Origin: Gammaproteobacteria bacterium
Lineage (GTDB): Bacteria; Pseudomonadota; Gammaproteobacteria; Pseudomonadales; Pseudohongiellaceae
Direction of reading: 5' to 3'
DNA length: 46,291 bases
Assembly (NCBI GenBank): GCA_018401885.1
Contig: JAGYKB010000019.1
Coordinates: 1-46,291, forward strand
Both the position numbers and the translations under genes were made by a program. The notes beneath the pieces were generated by a model that saw nothing but the letters and a program-made list of their open reading frames with translations, made no database searches and was not told where the DNA came from. Shown piece after piece: positions 29,746 through 37,701 of this stretch (the stretch's first letter is position 1; each line of letters starts with the position of its first letter).

Positions 29746-30570
29746 ATGCTTAGTTATCGCCATGGTTACCACGCAGGTGGCTTCGCTGACCTGCTTAAGC
29801 ACGCTGTCCTATCACTTATTATCGAATATCTTAAGCGCAAGCCGGCGCCAATCCGCTACATTGATACCCATGCGGGTGGAGGGCTTTATGATATTGGCGG
29901 TGAAATGGCAGCTAAGACCGGAGAGTTCGCGAAGGGTGTCGGCAGCCTTGCGTTCGATGACTTTCCTGCACAACTGCAAGTCTACGGCAGCCTTATCGAA
30001 TCTTATTTGTCGCAGGAACGCTATCCGGGATCACCTCTTATCGCTGCTGATCTTCTTCGACCCCAAGATGAATTGAAGCTCTTCGAATTGCACACCACCG
30101 AAGTTCCTCGTTTAGAAGCGCTTTTCGCAAAAGACAGACGCGTTCGCGTGTCACCAACAAATGGATTTCAAGGTCTTGCGCCCTTGCTTCCAGTTCAGCA
30201 CGCTCGGGCTTTTGTGCTTATCGATCCCCCTTATGAGCTAAGAGCTGAGTACACTGATGCTGTCGCCTGTCTTAAAGCGGCCTACCTTAGAATGAACAAT
30301 GGGGTGTTCGCACTTTGGTATCCAATAATCGATGGCGCGCCACATCTCCCTATGCTTAATTCAATAAAAGCATTCGTTGACTCCAAGCTCTGGCATTTTG
30401 AGCTAGCTGTTAAAGACGAGTCGATTCGCGGGAAAATGTCCTCTACCGGAGTGCTCGTCATTAATCCTCCTTGGACGCTCGCGACCGATTTAAACGAAGC
30501 ATTCAAGGCTATTACCCAACAGCTCCCCTTCGACAGCGTGAAGTTTAGTGCGGAATGTGTGTTGGACTAA
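29746..30570 (+). CDS. rlmJ: 23S rRNA (adenine(2030)-N6)-methyltransferase RlmJ
   Basis: Methylates A2030 of 23S rRNA. From ATG 29746 the 274-residue protein opens with MLSYRHGYHAGGFADLLKHAVLS, the conserved RlmJ N-terminus, and has the catalytic N6-methyltransferase motif DPPYE (LIDPPYELRAEY). The frame stays open upstream to 29635, but that part is not RlmJ-like, and AGGAG lies about 11 bases before 29746. E. coli RlmJ is of similar length. It stands alone between the TMEM165-like gene and a convergent hydrolase gene. Confidence 0.95.
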   Translation: MLSYRHGYHAGGFADLLKHAVLSLIIEYLKRKPAPIRYIDTHAGGGLYDIGGEMAAKTGEFAKGVGSLAFDDFPAQLQVYGSLIESYLSQERYPGSPLIAADLLRPQDELKLFELHTTEVPRLEALFAKDRRVRVSPTNGFQGLAPLLPVQHARAFVLIDPPYELRAEYTDAVACLKAAYLRMNNGVFALWYPIIDGAPHLPMLNSIKAFVDSKLWHFELAVKDESIRGKMSSTGVLVINPPWTLATDLNEAFKAITQQLPFDSVKFSAECVLD

Positions 30571-30571
30571 T

Positions 30572-30601
30572 CTCTAGCAATCGAAAAAACTATTGCCAGA
30601 G
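30572..30601. terminator. Hairpin between rlmJ and convergent gene
   Basis: CTCTAGCAAT and ATTGCCAGAG pair over 10 bases with one mismatch around a CGAAAAAACT loop, directly after the rlmJ stop. There is no T-run, so it would be an imperfect terminator. Confidence 0.35.
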
Positions 30602-30612
30602 GGGGCCTCAGA

Positions 30613-31536
30613 TCAACGCGGCGACGCGATAACTTGGCGCTGAAAATCCAGACCCTCTACACCAACGCGCACCACATCTCCGGGCTCTAGATAGCTCGGT
30701 GGCACCATGCCATCACCAACACCCGCGGGAGTTCCAGTGAAGATTAGATCGCCCGGATAGAGTGTCATAAATTGACTCAGGTGACTCACGATCTCCTTAA
30801 CACCGAAGACCATATCAGCGGTATTACCCTGTTGGCGCATCTCACCGTTCACCTCTGACCATACGGAAAGATTTTGCACATCGTCGATAGTGTCCCGAGT
30901 CACAAGATAGGGGCCAACCGGTGCAAATGTGTCGGCACTCTTGCCCTTGGTGAATTGCCCGCCGCGCTCACGCTGGAAAGCGCGCTCGGACACGTCGTGC
31001 CCAACGGTATATCCGGCGATATAATCGAAGACCTCATCCTCTGAGATGTACTGCGCACGGCGCCCAATGACGACAACGAGCTCTGACTCGTAGTCGAGTT
31101 TAAGGGCATTGCGCGGCTGTATCACCTCATCGAATGGGCCGGTCAGCGCAGAGGTGGCCTTCATAAAAACCAATGGCTCGGTCGGCAATTCCACCGCCAT
31201 TTCAGCAGCGTGATTCACGTAATTGAATCCAATCGCGATGATTTTCCCGGTGCCCGTGACCGGTACGCCGATTCTCGGATTGCCCTGCACCACTGGGAGT
31301 TCAGCGAGAGGAATCTGCGCGATCTGCTCCAACGCTGCATCGGAGAGAGTGGCCGGCTCTATGTCATTAATATGCGCCGATAGGTCGCGAATCCTGCCCT
31401 GCGAATCAATCAATCCCGGCTTTTCTTCACCCAAAGGCCCATAGCGCAGCAGTTTTAATTCAGCGGCATTGAGAATGCCGCTGAAAGAAAGTAGTACGGA
31501 AGTCGCTGCTACTGCCGCGAGGTGTTTTATAGACAT
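30613..31536 (-). CDS. Fumarylacetoacetate hydrolase-family protein with signal peptide
   Basis: FAH-fold enzymes hydrolyse or decarboxylate 2-oxo acids with a bound Mg2+ or Mn2+. From ATG 31536 (GGAG 8 bases upstream) the protein has 307 residues. The fold's core is present: IAIGFNYVNHAAEM, the metal-site DYESELVVVIGRR, FTKGKSADTFAPVGPY and FTGTPAGVG near the C-terminus. The oddity is a clear signal peptide at residues 1-25 (AAVAATSVLLSFSGILNAAE), since these enzymes are normally cytoplasmic. Substrate is unknown. Confidence 0.88.
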   Translation of the reverse strand: MSIKHLAAVAATSVLLSFSGILNAAELKLLRYGPLGEEKPGLIDSQGRIRDLSAHINDIEPATLSDAALEQIAQIPLAELPVVQGNPRIGVPVTGTGKIIAIGFNYVNHAAEMAVELPTEPLVFMKATSALTGPFDEVIQPRNALKLDYESELVVVIGRRAQYISEDEVFDYIAGYTVGHDVSERAFQRERGGQFTKGKSADTFAPVGPYLVTRDTIDDVQNLSVWSEVNGEMRQQGNTADMVFGVKEIVSHLSQFMTLYPGDLIFTGTPAGVGDGMVPPSYLEPGDVVRVGVEGLDFQRQVIASPR

Positions 31537-31733
31537 AGTAAACTCCATTGCTTATTTTTCTTCCCGACAATTTCAATCCACACTGCAACGACGAACTACT
31601 CTGTGTTGCCCGATTAATTTATTTAGTTGTCTAGGCCTAATCTTTCCAATCTAGCATATCCTATGCAACCATTGGTATTGTAGTAGCCGAAACGCCATCA
31701 GCGTCGGCTGCGGCTACGCTCCATTCCTCTGGC

Positions 31734-32531
31734 ATGACGATTAGGCTTCCGATGATACTCAACAATTGGCCTGCGCCTTTACGATACGCACTGTTCAAAC
31801 TTCTTGGCGTCCACTGGGCGCAGCGCATGCTCAATGAGTTAGGGTCCGACAATCCCAATAAGCAGGAGCTACTGGAACGCCTCTTTGCTCGAAACAATTT
31901 CGATATTCAGGTGACCGGCGCAGAAAGCATTCCTCGTAATCGTGGCTGCCTTTTTGCCAGCAATCATCCCCATGGACTTTTCGATGGCTTAGGCGTTATG
32001 TGGCTTGGATGCAAATATGGCCACGATAGCCGCGCGATTGGGCGACATTTCCTGTCGGTATTTGAACCCATTGCCGATTGGTTTCTGCTGGTAAAAGTCG
32101 ACGCTAATCGTCGCGGTCAGGCTAGCAAAGAAGTGGTCAAAGAAGTGGCGAAGTTTCTCACCGCCGGTGGCAGCTTGGTTGTCACGCCTGCTGGCCGAGT
32201 AGGGATGTCGCGACCGCTATGGAGGCCCGCTCAAGACCTACCGTGGAAACCCGGCGTGGTGCGTTTTAGTCACGCCTCACAGGCACCCATTGTTCTAATC
32301 TACATAGATATTAACCATTCGGTTATGCGGCAGATTGGACAAAAGTTTCACGGTGTGGTTCGGGCACTGATGCAGGTATGGGCTTATCGCTTTGGCCGTT
32401 CGCTCAAATTGCATATGCATGTGTTAGACGTCGTCTATCCAGAGCAGTTGCCTGAAGGCAGCCCCCAACAGCAAACGGCTTGGCTGCAGGCGCGCTTCGA
32501 AGAACTTGCAGCGAAGGTCTCCAGTCGTTAA
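31734..32531 (+). CDS. PlsC-like lysophospholipid acyltransferase with HPHG motif
   Basis: Probable membrane-associated acyltransferase of the glycerolipid family. The 265-residue protein has the block CLFASNHPHGLFDGLGVMW at about residue 72, a variant of NHxxxxD with one extra residue and an HPHG like that of DGAT2-type enzymes. LVVTPAGRVG near residue 145 takes the place of the usual FPEGTRS. The acceptor lipid cannot be told. The ATG at 31734 lacks a Shine-Dalgarno; ATG 31752, with AGG 7 bases upstream, is an equally good start. It overlaps the convergent symporter stop by four bases. Confidence 0.75.
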   Translation: MTIRLPMILNNWPAPLRYALFKLLGVHWAQRMLNELGSDNPNKQELLERLFARNNFDIQVTGAESIPRNRGCLFASNHPHGLFDGLGVMWLGCKYGHDSRAIGRHFLSVFEPIADWFLLVKVDANRRGQASKEVVKEVAKFLTAGGSLVVTPAGRVGMSRPLWRPAQDLPWKPGVVRFSHASQAPIVLIYIDINHSVMRQIGQKFHGVVRALMQVWAYRFGRSLKLHMHVLDVVYPEQLPEGSPQQQTAWLQARFEELAAKVSSR

Positions 32532-33451
32532 CGTCCCACATCTGGCGCTTGGAGAAGAGTTTGACCAGCACCTCGAGCCCAAGCCATCGACAGGGCTAGG
32601 CCACTCACTAAATGCCACACTCCCCAAAATGCGGTGATGATCATCGCCCCACCTAGCTCTGGAAAAAAGTTAAAGACGATGATGAGGCCGAGACCTGAGT
32701 TCTGTATACCAACTTCTAAGGTGACTGCTTTTACCTTGTCATTCTCGAGTCTCGCTATTCGCGCACACACATAACCAATCAGCAGCGCAAGCGCATTATG
32801 CAAAACGACAAGGACAACGAAGTATTGCGCATACTCAAGGAAAAGTGTGCCGTTAGCGCTGAAGGCTATGACCACAAACGTGAGAAAAAGAAGCATCGAT
32901 AACCAACGAAATGGCTTGTCCGCCTTGCTCACGAAGGCAGGGTACCGCTGACCGGTCAAGATCCCAAGTACTAAAGGGAGCACTAGCACTATCAAGATCA
33001 GCTGCATAATTTCACTTGGCGCAATTGAAATACGCGCAAGCAACCCGCTCGTTTCGGGATTAAGTCCAGCATAAAACGCAAAGTTAAGCGGGGTAAGAAA
33101 CAGTGACGCGAAAGTGGATATCCCTGTCATTGAAACAGACGTAGGCAGATCACCTCGTGAGAGCCAAGTCATGATGTTAGAAAAGCTGCCACCCGGGCAG
33201 GATGCTACCAAAATCATGCCAAGCGCGACCGAGGCATCCACCTCGAGCACTCTCGTGAGGCCGTAAGTCAGCAATGGGAGCAGAAAAAACTGACAGAGTA
33301 GCCCGATCATCACCGCCTTAGGCGATCGACTTATCACCGTGAAATCCGACCAGCGCACAGAGAGTGAGGCGCCGAACATCATCAGCGCCAACAAGAGATT
33401 CAAAAGCAGAAAAGAATCGGGATTAAAATTTATCTGCAGTGCATCAAGCAG
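32528..33451 (-). CDS. Bile acid:sodium symporter (BASS) family protein, probable CTG start
   Basis: Inner-membrane symporter with about 8-10 spans; bacterial members carry organic acids with Na+. From the first standard start (TTG 33403) the protein is 291 residues, but family-like sequence (LDALQINFNPDSFLLLN) continues 16 codons further to a CTG at 33451. A perfect AGGAGGG at 33459-33465 sits 7 bases before that CTG, and an in-frame TAG overlaps the Shine-Dalgarno, so no longer start exists. The glycine-rich LVASCPGGSFSNIMTWLSRGD and GIQNSGLGLI motifs are the family's Na+-site regions. Substrate unknown. Confidence 0.88.
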   Translation of the reverse strand: MLDALQINFNPDSFLLLNLLLALMMFGASLSVRWSDFTVISRSPKAVMIGLLCQFFLLPLLTYGLTRVLEVDASVALGMILVASCPGGSFSNIMTWLSRGDLPTSVSMTGISTFASLFLTPLNFAFYAGLNPETSGLLARISIAPSEIMQLILIVLVLPLVLGILTGQRYPAFVSKADKPFRWLSMLLFLTFVVIAFSANGTLFLEYAQYFVVLVVLHNALALLIGYVCARIARLENDKVKAVTLEVGIQNSGLGLIIVFNFFPELGGAMIITAFWGVWHLVSGLALSMAWARGAGQTLLQAPDVGR

Positions 33452-33524
33452 GCCTCGGCCCTCCTATTGAATTTTGATTCGAACAGCCATAGGTTACTGT
33501 TGCCGCCCCGCTCGCATCGCGACG

Positions 33525-35189
33525 TTATTTTTTTGGTCTAAACGCTAAGAGAACATTGCCCGCTACTTGCCTAAACGAACCATATCCCGAGCCAACGAAA
33601 ACCATTCCCGAGCCGGCCGCAATTGAGTGGCTATCGATTGAGCCCCCGTAGCCCTCGACACCGTTGACGGTGTCATAGTCTTGTACTGTGTCGTATTTAA
33701 AAATCACCTCTCCAGTTTGCGAATCGAAAACGAAAAGACGGCCGTCAAGCCCTGCAGTGATTACCGCGCCGTCTACCGACAGCGGCGTTGCCGAGAAGCC
33801 AAAGAGAGACTCGCAGCGACGCAGCCGCCTGCTGCGCTGATCGTTGCACTCGGGGCTAACTTTATAAGACCAGCTTGGCTCACCAGAGCCGAGGAAGAAA
33901 CTGTACAATCCGGCCTGGCCGTTTTCGAGGATGTTCTCGGGGTCGTTAATCGTCATAAATGCGCGCTCGAAGTCGGTCGCGATGCCCCAGTGATTCCCGC
34001 CAAGCGCTGTTCCTTCACCTACACGCTGATTCCAAACAACAGCACCTGTATCTGGATCTAACGCCCAGAGATCTCCAGATTTTTGTCCGGCCACCAACAG
34101 TTCACGGCCATCAGATTCGATAAGAATAGCAGGGCCACCGAAATCGAAATCCACGGAGTTGGTATCCGCAAGAATGATACAGTTCGGGCCGTTAGCACTG
34201 CATGCAAAATTCCACATATCGTTCTTCAGCGCTTGGAAAACCCATTTCTCTTCGCCGGTCTCAAGGTCCAAGGCTATGATCGCGTCGCTCGTTCCTGTGG
34301 TGGGGTGTGAAGTGTTTTCGCCCGTAGTCACGATGACCTGCCCCCGCTTGGCATCGATGGTTGGCGTTGTCCAAATGGGCGCACCAGAGGGGCCGCGCTG
34401 CTTCACACCAGTGGCGCTAACCATACCGTTGTACTCAGCACTTAGCATCGTATGGTATTCCCAGAGCTTTTCTCCATTTGCCATGCTTAGCGCAGTCACC
34501 GCACCGTGGTTCTCGCAGCACTCGTAATTGGGGTTGCCGCCGGTAATCACTCCCGAGCCTGAGAGAGGCACAATGACCTTCTCGCCAACGATCACCGGCG
34601 TTCCAGTGATCATTGCCTGATTGTCCGTAGCCTGACCACTGACAACCCAATTCGCTTCGCCCGTTTCAGCGTTGAGCGAATGAACAGAGCCGTCTTGATC
34701 GCCAAAAACCAAAGTCGCAGAGCTGCCCTGACGGTCATAAGCTAGCGAAGAGCGCAAACGAGTGCCCGCTTCATAGACCCATTTAGCGCAGCCGCTTTCG
34801 GCGTCTAGTGCGAACACTCGCCCGGCGTCAGTCGCAGAGTAAAACAACGTAGAGCCGACTATCACTGGCGCCGCTCGCATACTCGAGGTTTCAGGAAACG
34901 CGATAGACCAGGCGAGCTCCAAGTCAGCGAAATCGGCAGTGACCAAGCCCGCCTGAGTGGCGTCAAGATGACGGGGGTTGTTGCCATCGGCTCCAGTAAA
35001 CGTGAACGAGGGCGCCTGAGAGAGGTCTACTGAACGCTTATCCAGTTGGCACATTGTCGCCGCAACCCAGGCAGAAGGATCTACTAATTCAGGCTCTTGC
35101 GCCTGGGTGCTATTCAGGCCTAAAGTCAAAAAAACCAATAAAGATAGGATGTTGTAGAGGAAGCTCTGATGTCGGCGATTTATGCACAT
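33525..35189 (-). CDS. Secreted PQQ-type beta-propeller protein (quinoprotein-like)
   Basis: The 554-residue protein has a signal peptide (residues 1-30, ending NSTQAQE) and seven or eight PQQ-type blades with the repeated pattern G-x-V-x-ALDAETG-x-x-x-W. No haem motif CxxCH is present, so it is not a quinohemoprotein. A vicinal Cys pair, C224-C225 in NYECCENHG, recalls the disulfide ring over PQQ in methanol-type dehydrogenases, though its position differs. It may be a periplasmic alcohol dehydrogenase of the polyvinyl-alcohol dehydrogenase type, or a non-catalytic propeller. AGGA precedes the ATG. It is divergent from an acyl-CoA ligase gene. Confidence 0.82.
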   Translation of the reverse strand: MCINRRHQSFLYNILSLLVFLTLGLNSTQAQEPELVDPSAWVAATMCQLDKRSVDLSQAPSFTFTGADGNNPRHLDATQAGLVTADFADLELAWSIAFPETSSMRAAPVIVGSTLFYSATDAGRVFALDAESGCAKWVYEAGTRLRSSLAYDRQGSSATLVFGDQDGSVHSLNAETGEANWVVSGQATDNQAMITGTPVIVGEKVIVPLSGSGVITGGNPNYECCENHGAVTALSMANGEKLWEYHTMLSAEYNGMVSATGVKQRGPSGAPIWTTPTIDAKRGQVIVTTGENTSHPTTGTSDAIIALDLETGEEKWVFQALKNDMWNFACSANGPNCIILADTNSVDFDFGGPAILIESDGRELLVAGQKSGDLWALDPDTGAVVWNQRVGEGTALGGNHWGIATDFERAFMTINDPENILENGQAGLYSFFLGSGEPSWSYKVSPECNDQRSRRLRRCESLFGFSATPLSVDGAVITAGLDGRLFVFDSQTGEVIFKYDTVQDYDTVNGVEGYGGSIDSHSIAAGSGMVFVGSGYGSFRQVAGNVLLAFRPKK

Positions 35190-35268
35190 AATCTATATTC
35201 CTAGGGTTGCAAATTAGGAGTCAGACAATACAAAGAATAGACGGAGAGGGAAAGAGGTTTAAGCAATA

Positions 35269-35282
35269 GAAACAGCTGTTTC
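35269..35282. promoter_or_regulatory. Perfect 14-bp palindrome, possible operator
   Basis: GAAACAGCTGTTTC is a perfect inverted repeat in the 242-base region between the divergent propeller and acyl-CoA ligase genes. Its site is right for a regulator acting on both genes, but no regulator gene is nearby. Confidence 0.35.
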
Positions 35283-35431
35283 GCTCTTCCCAAGAACGCC
35301 AAAGCCGTAATGATTAATGACAAGAGAACTAGTGCACCTAAATATGTGACAGACGACCTTTTTTCTGGCATTTTTCGATAGGTAACCTAATTGCAAACAA
35401 ACAACTACGATTAATCCAAAAGAGCCTACTC

Positions 35432-36964
35432 ATGATCTATAAAAGCCAATTTCCAGACGTCTCGATTCCTGACACCCTTCTGACGCCATTCGTGCTGCGT
35501 CACGCCGAGCGACTCGCCGACAAGCCTGCACTCGTTGACGGGGCGTCGGGCAGAACTCTGACCTATGCCGAATTTGCTCATGCGGTGAAAGCGCTCGCCG
35601 GCGGCCTCAAAGCCCGAGGCTTCGGCAAGGGCGATGTTTTAGCCATTATGGCGCCGAATATCCCAGAGTACGCCGTCGCCTTTCACGGTACTGCATGGTC
35701 GGGAGGCACAGTTACCACAATCAACCCCACCTATACGGCTCACGAGGTGCAACATCAGCTCAATGACTCTGGTGCGACCTTACTCGTCACGATCTCGATG
35801 TTTTTGCCTATAGCGAAAGAAGCCGTAGAAGGCACGAAGGTTGAGCAGATCTTCACCATCGATCCAAGCGACGCAGAGCCGCTCACCGCGCTAATGGGCG
35901 AGCCTCTGCAACAACAGGTAGAAGTGGCTACCAGTGACGTTGTCGCACTGCCCTACTCCTCCGGCACGACAGGCCTGTCAAAGGGTGTAATGTTAACCCA
36001 TCACAATCTCGTGGCTAATCTGGTCCAGTCCACCGAAGTGTTAGCCGTTGACGAAGGCGAAACGATTCTGTCCTTTCTTCCCTTTTTCCACATTTACGGC
36101 ATGCAGGTGCTGATGAATAACGCGCTTGCTCAGGGCGGCAAAGTCGTCACCATGGCGCGCTTTGACCTGGAGCAGTTTCTTCAGCTGGCGCAAGATCACA
36201 AGATTAAACGCGCGTTTGTCGCGCCACCCATTGTGCTCGCGCTCGCCAAACATCCGATAGTTGAAAACTACGACCTGTCCTCTCTGGAATGTGTCTTTAG
36301 TGGCGCAGCGCCTTTGGGCGCAGAGCTCGCTCACGAGGCGTCTGCCAGACTCGGTTGTGAAGTCGTTCAGGGCTACGGCATGACCGAACTGTCGCCCGTC
36401 AGCCATACAACGCCTACCGGCATGTTTAAGCCGGGCACGATCGGCGTGCTGATTCCATCGACAGAAAGCCGCATTGTGGATCCGGAAACCGGTAAAGACC
36501 TCGGTATAGGTGAGGACGGCGAAATTTGGGTTCGCGGCCCGCAGGTGATGCCGGGATACCTGAATAATGAGCAGGCAACCAAAAACACAATTGACGAAGA
36601 CGGCTGGCTCCATACAGGAGACATCGGTCATGTCGACGAAGATGGGCACTTCACCATCGTTGACCGCCTCAAAGAGCTGATCAAGTTCAAAGGCTTCCAA
36701 GTCCCACCAGCCGAACTTGAGGCGCTGCTGGTCACTCACCCAGCCGTCGCTGATGCCGCAGTAATCGGTGTGCCAGATGATGAAGCTGGCGAGCTTCCTA
36801 AAGCTTTCGTGACGCTGAAAGCCGGGCTAGAGGCAAGCGAGGATGAGATTAAGCAGTTCGTTGCTGAAAAGGTTGCGACCTATAAGCAGATTCGCTTGCT
36901 GGAGTTCGTTAGCGAAATTCCAAAGTCAGCATCGGGTAAAATCCTGCGTCGACTATTGAAATAA
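35432..36964 (+). CDS. Acyl-CoA ligase, 4-coumarate-CoA ligase-like
   Basis: ANL-superfamily enzyme that activates a carboxylic acid as acyl-AMP and then acyl-CoA. The 510-residue protein has the P-loop LPYSSGTTGLSKGVMLTHHN at about residues 171-190, GYGMTELSP (A5), GWLHTGDIG (A7), DRLKELIKFKGFQVPPAE (A8, hinge) and the C-terminal catalytic lysine in PKSASGKILRR. The layout matches 4-coumarate and medium/long fatty acyl-CoA ligases; aromatic or aliphatic substrate cannot be settled. AAGAG precedes the start. A strong terminator follows. Confidence 0.93.
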   Translation: MIYKSQFPDVSIPDTLLTPFVLRHAERLADKPALVDGASGRTLTYAEFAHAVKALAGGLKARGFGKGDVLAIMAPNIPEYAVAFHGTAWSGGTVTTINPTYTAHEVQHQLNDSGATLLVTISMFLPIAKEAVEGTKVEQIFTIDPSDAEPLTALMGEPLQQQVEVATSDVVALPYSSGTTGLSKGVMLTHHNLVANLVQSTEVLAVDEGETILSFLPFFHIYGMQVLMNNALAQGGKVVTMARFDLEQFLQLAQDHKIKRAFVAPPIVLALAKHPIVENYDLSSLECVFSGAAPLGAELAHEASARLGCEVVQGYGMTELSPVSHTTPTGMFKPGTIGVLIPSTESRIVDPETGKDLGIGEDGEIWVRGPQVMPGYLNNEQATKNTIDEDGWLHTGDIGHVDEDGHFTIVDRLKELIKFKGFQVPPAELEALLVTHPAVADAAVIGVPDDEAGELPKAFVTLKAGLEASEDEIKQFVAEKVATYKQIRLLEFVSEIPKSASGKILRRLLK

Positions 36965-36980
36965 ATTAGTCAGAGTCGGT

Positions 36981-37007
36981 AAAAAAGGGGGCTAAGCCCC
37001 CTTTTTT
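36981..37007 (+). terminator. Rho-independent terminator after the acyl-CoA ligase
   Basis: GGGGGC / GCCCCC stem with a TAA loop, preceded by six A and followed by six T, 16 bases after the ligase stop. The A-run lets it also work on the minus strand. Confidence 0.92.
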
Positions 37008-37134
37008 ATTTGCCGGATCCTCATCTCGAAATTTATTTAACCTAACGGCACGAGTAGACTCTGAGATCGGTGCTATCAGGGAATCGCAATCTTCTCAAGG
37101 ATGCCCATGGGCGTGGCACGATGTCGGGTATAGA

Positions 37135-37701
37135 TTATGCCTTGTGAGCAGCTTTCACCCGCGCGCTAAAACCAAGTAACGCGAGCCCAAGCGCCATAAA
37201 GAGATGCAAGAAGTCTCCTGGCTTTAACAGCGACGCGAGAGAAACATTAAGTGCAAAAAGGACAACCGCAGCTAGCAGCGATACTCCCCCAACTATGGCT
37301 AATGCGTCTCGAGTAACAATCGATAGCAAGACTAGCGTGGCTACTGAGATAAGTGCGACCGCATTTCCCCAAATACCAAACTCTAACGCGCTTGCCACCA
37401 AGCCTAGTGCGCCTGCAATAACGGCGAAGATACTCGAGAATCGCCAGCGATTAGCAAGTACAGAACCCGAAAAGAGGAACGTTGCCGCAAGGAGTGGGTA
37501 CGCCGCAGTTGCTCCCAGACCTGAGAAAAAAGCATGCATCGTTGGTAGAGGCAGCACGCCTGTAAAACGTAAAACACCAAGGCATGCTGCGGCAGAAAAT
37601 AAACCCGCCGCAAGACGAATCGACGGGGGGTATTTAGGGCCGACAGCGATAAGTAACGTGACGAAAAAAAGCAAACCATCGGTTATTGCGAGGCTGTTCA
37701 T
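37135..37701 (-). CDS. Small polytopic membrane protein of unknown function
   Basis: 188 residues, almost wholly hydrophobic, with about six membrane segments and short basic or polar loops (ANRWRF, ARVKAAHKA at the C-terminus). I do not recognise a family. Its ATG overlaps the stop of the upstream fatty acid hydroxylase gene by four bases (ATGA), so the two are translated together. That makes it a likely partner or accessory of the hydroxylase, for example in the same membrane; this is inference. Confidence 0.75.
   Translation of the reverse strand: MNSLAITDGLLFFVTLLIAVGPKYPPSIRLAAGLFSAAACLGVLRFTGVLPLPTMHAFFSGLGATAAYPLLAATFLFSGSVLANRWRFSSIFAVIAGALGLVASALEFGIWGNAVALISVATLVLLSIVTRDALAIVGGVSLLAAVVLFALNVSLASLLKPGDFLHLFMALGLALLGFSARVKAAHKA

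Noticed and set aside
36041..36739. 232-codon frame on the minus strand
   Set aside because: It lies fully inside the acyl-CoA ligase, whose motifs are all intact. No recognisable domain.
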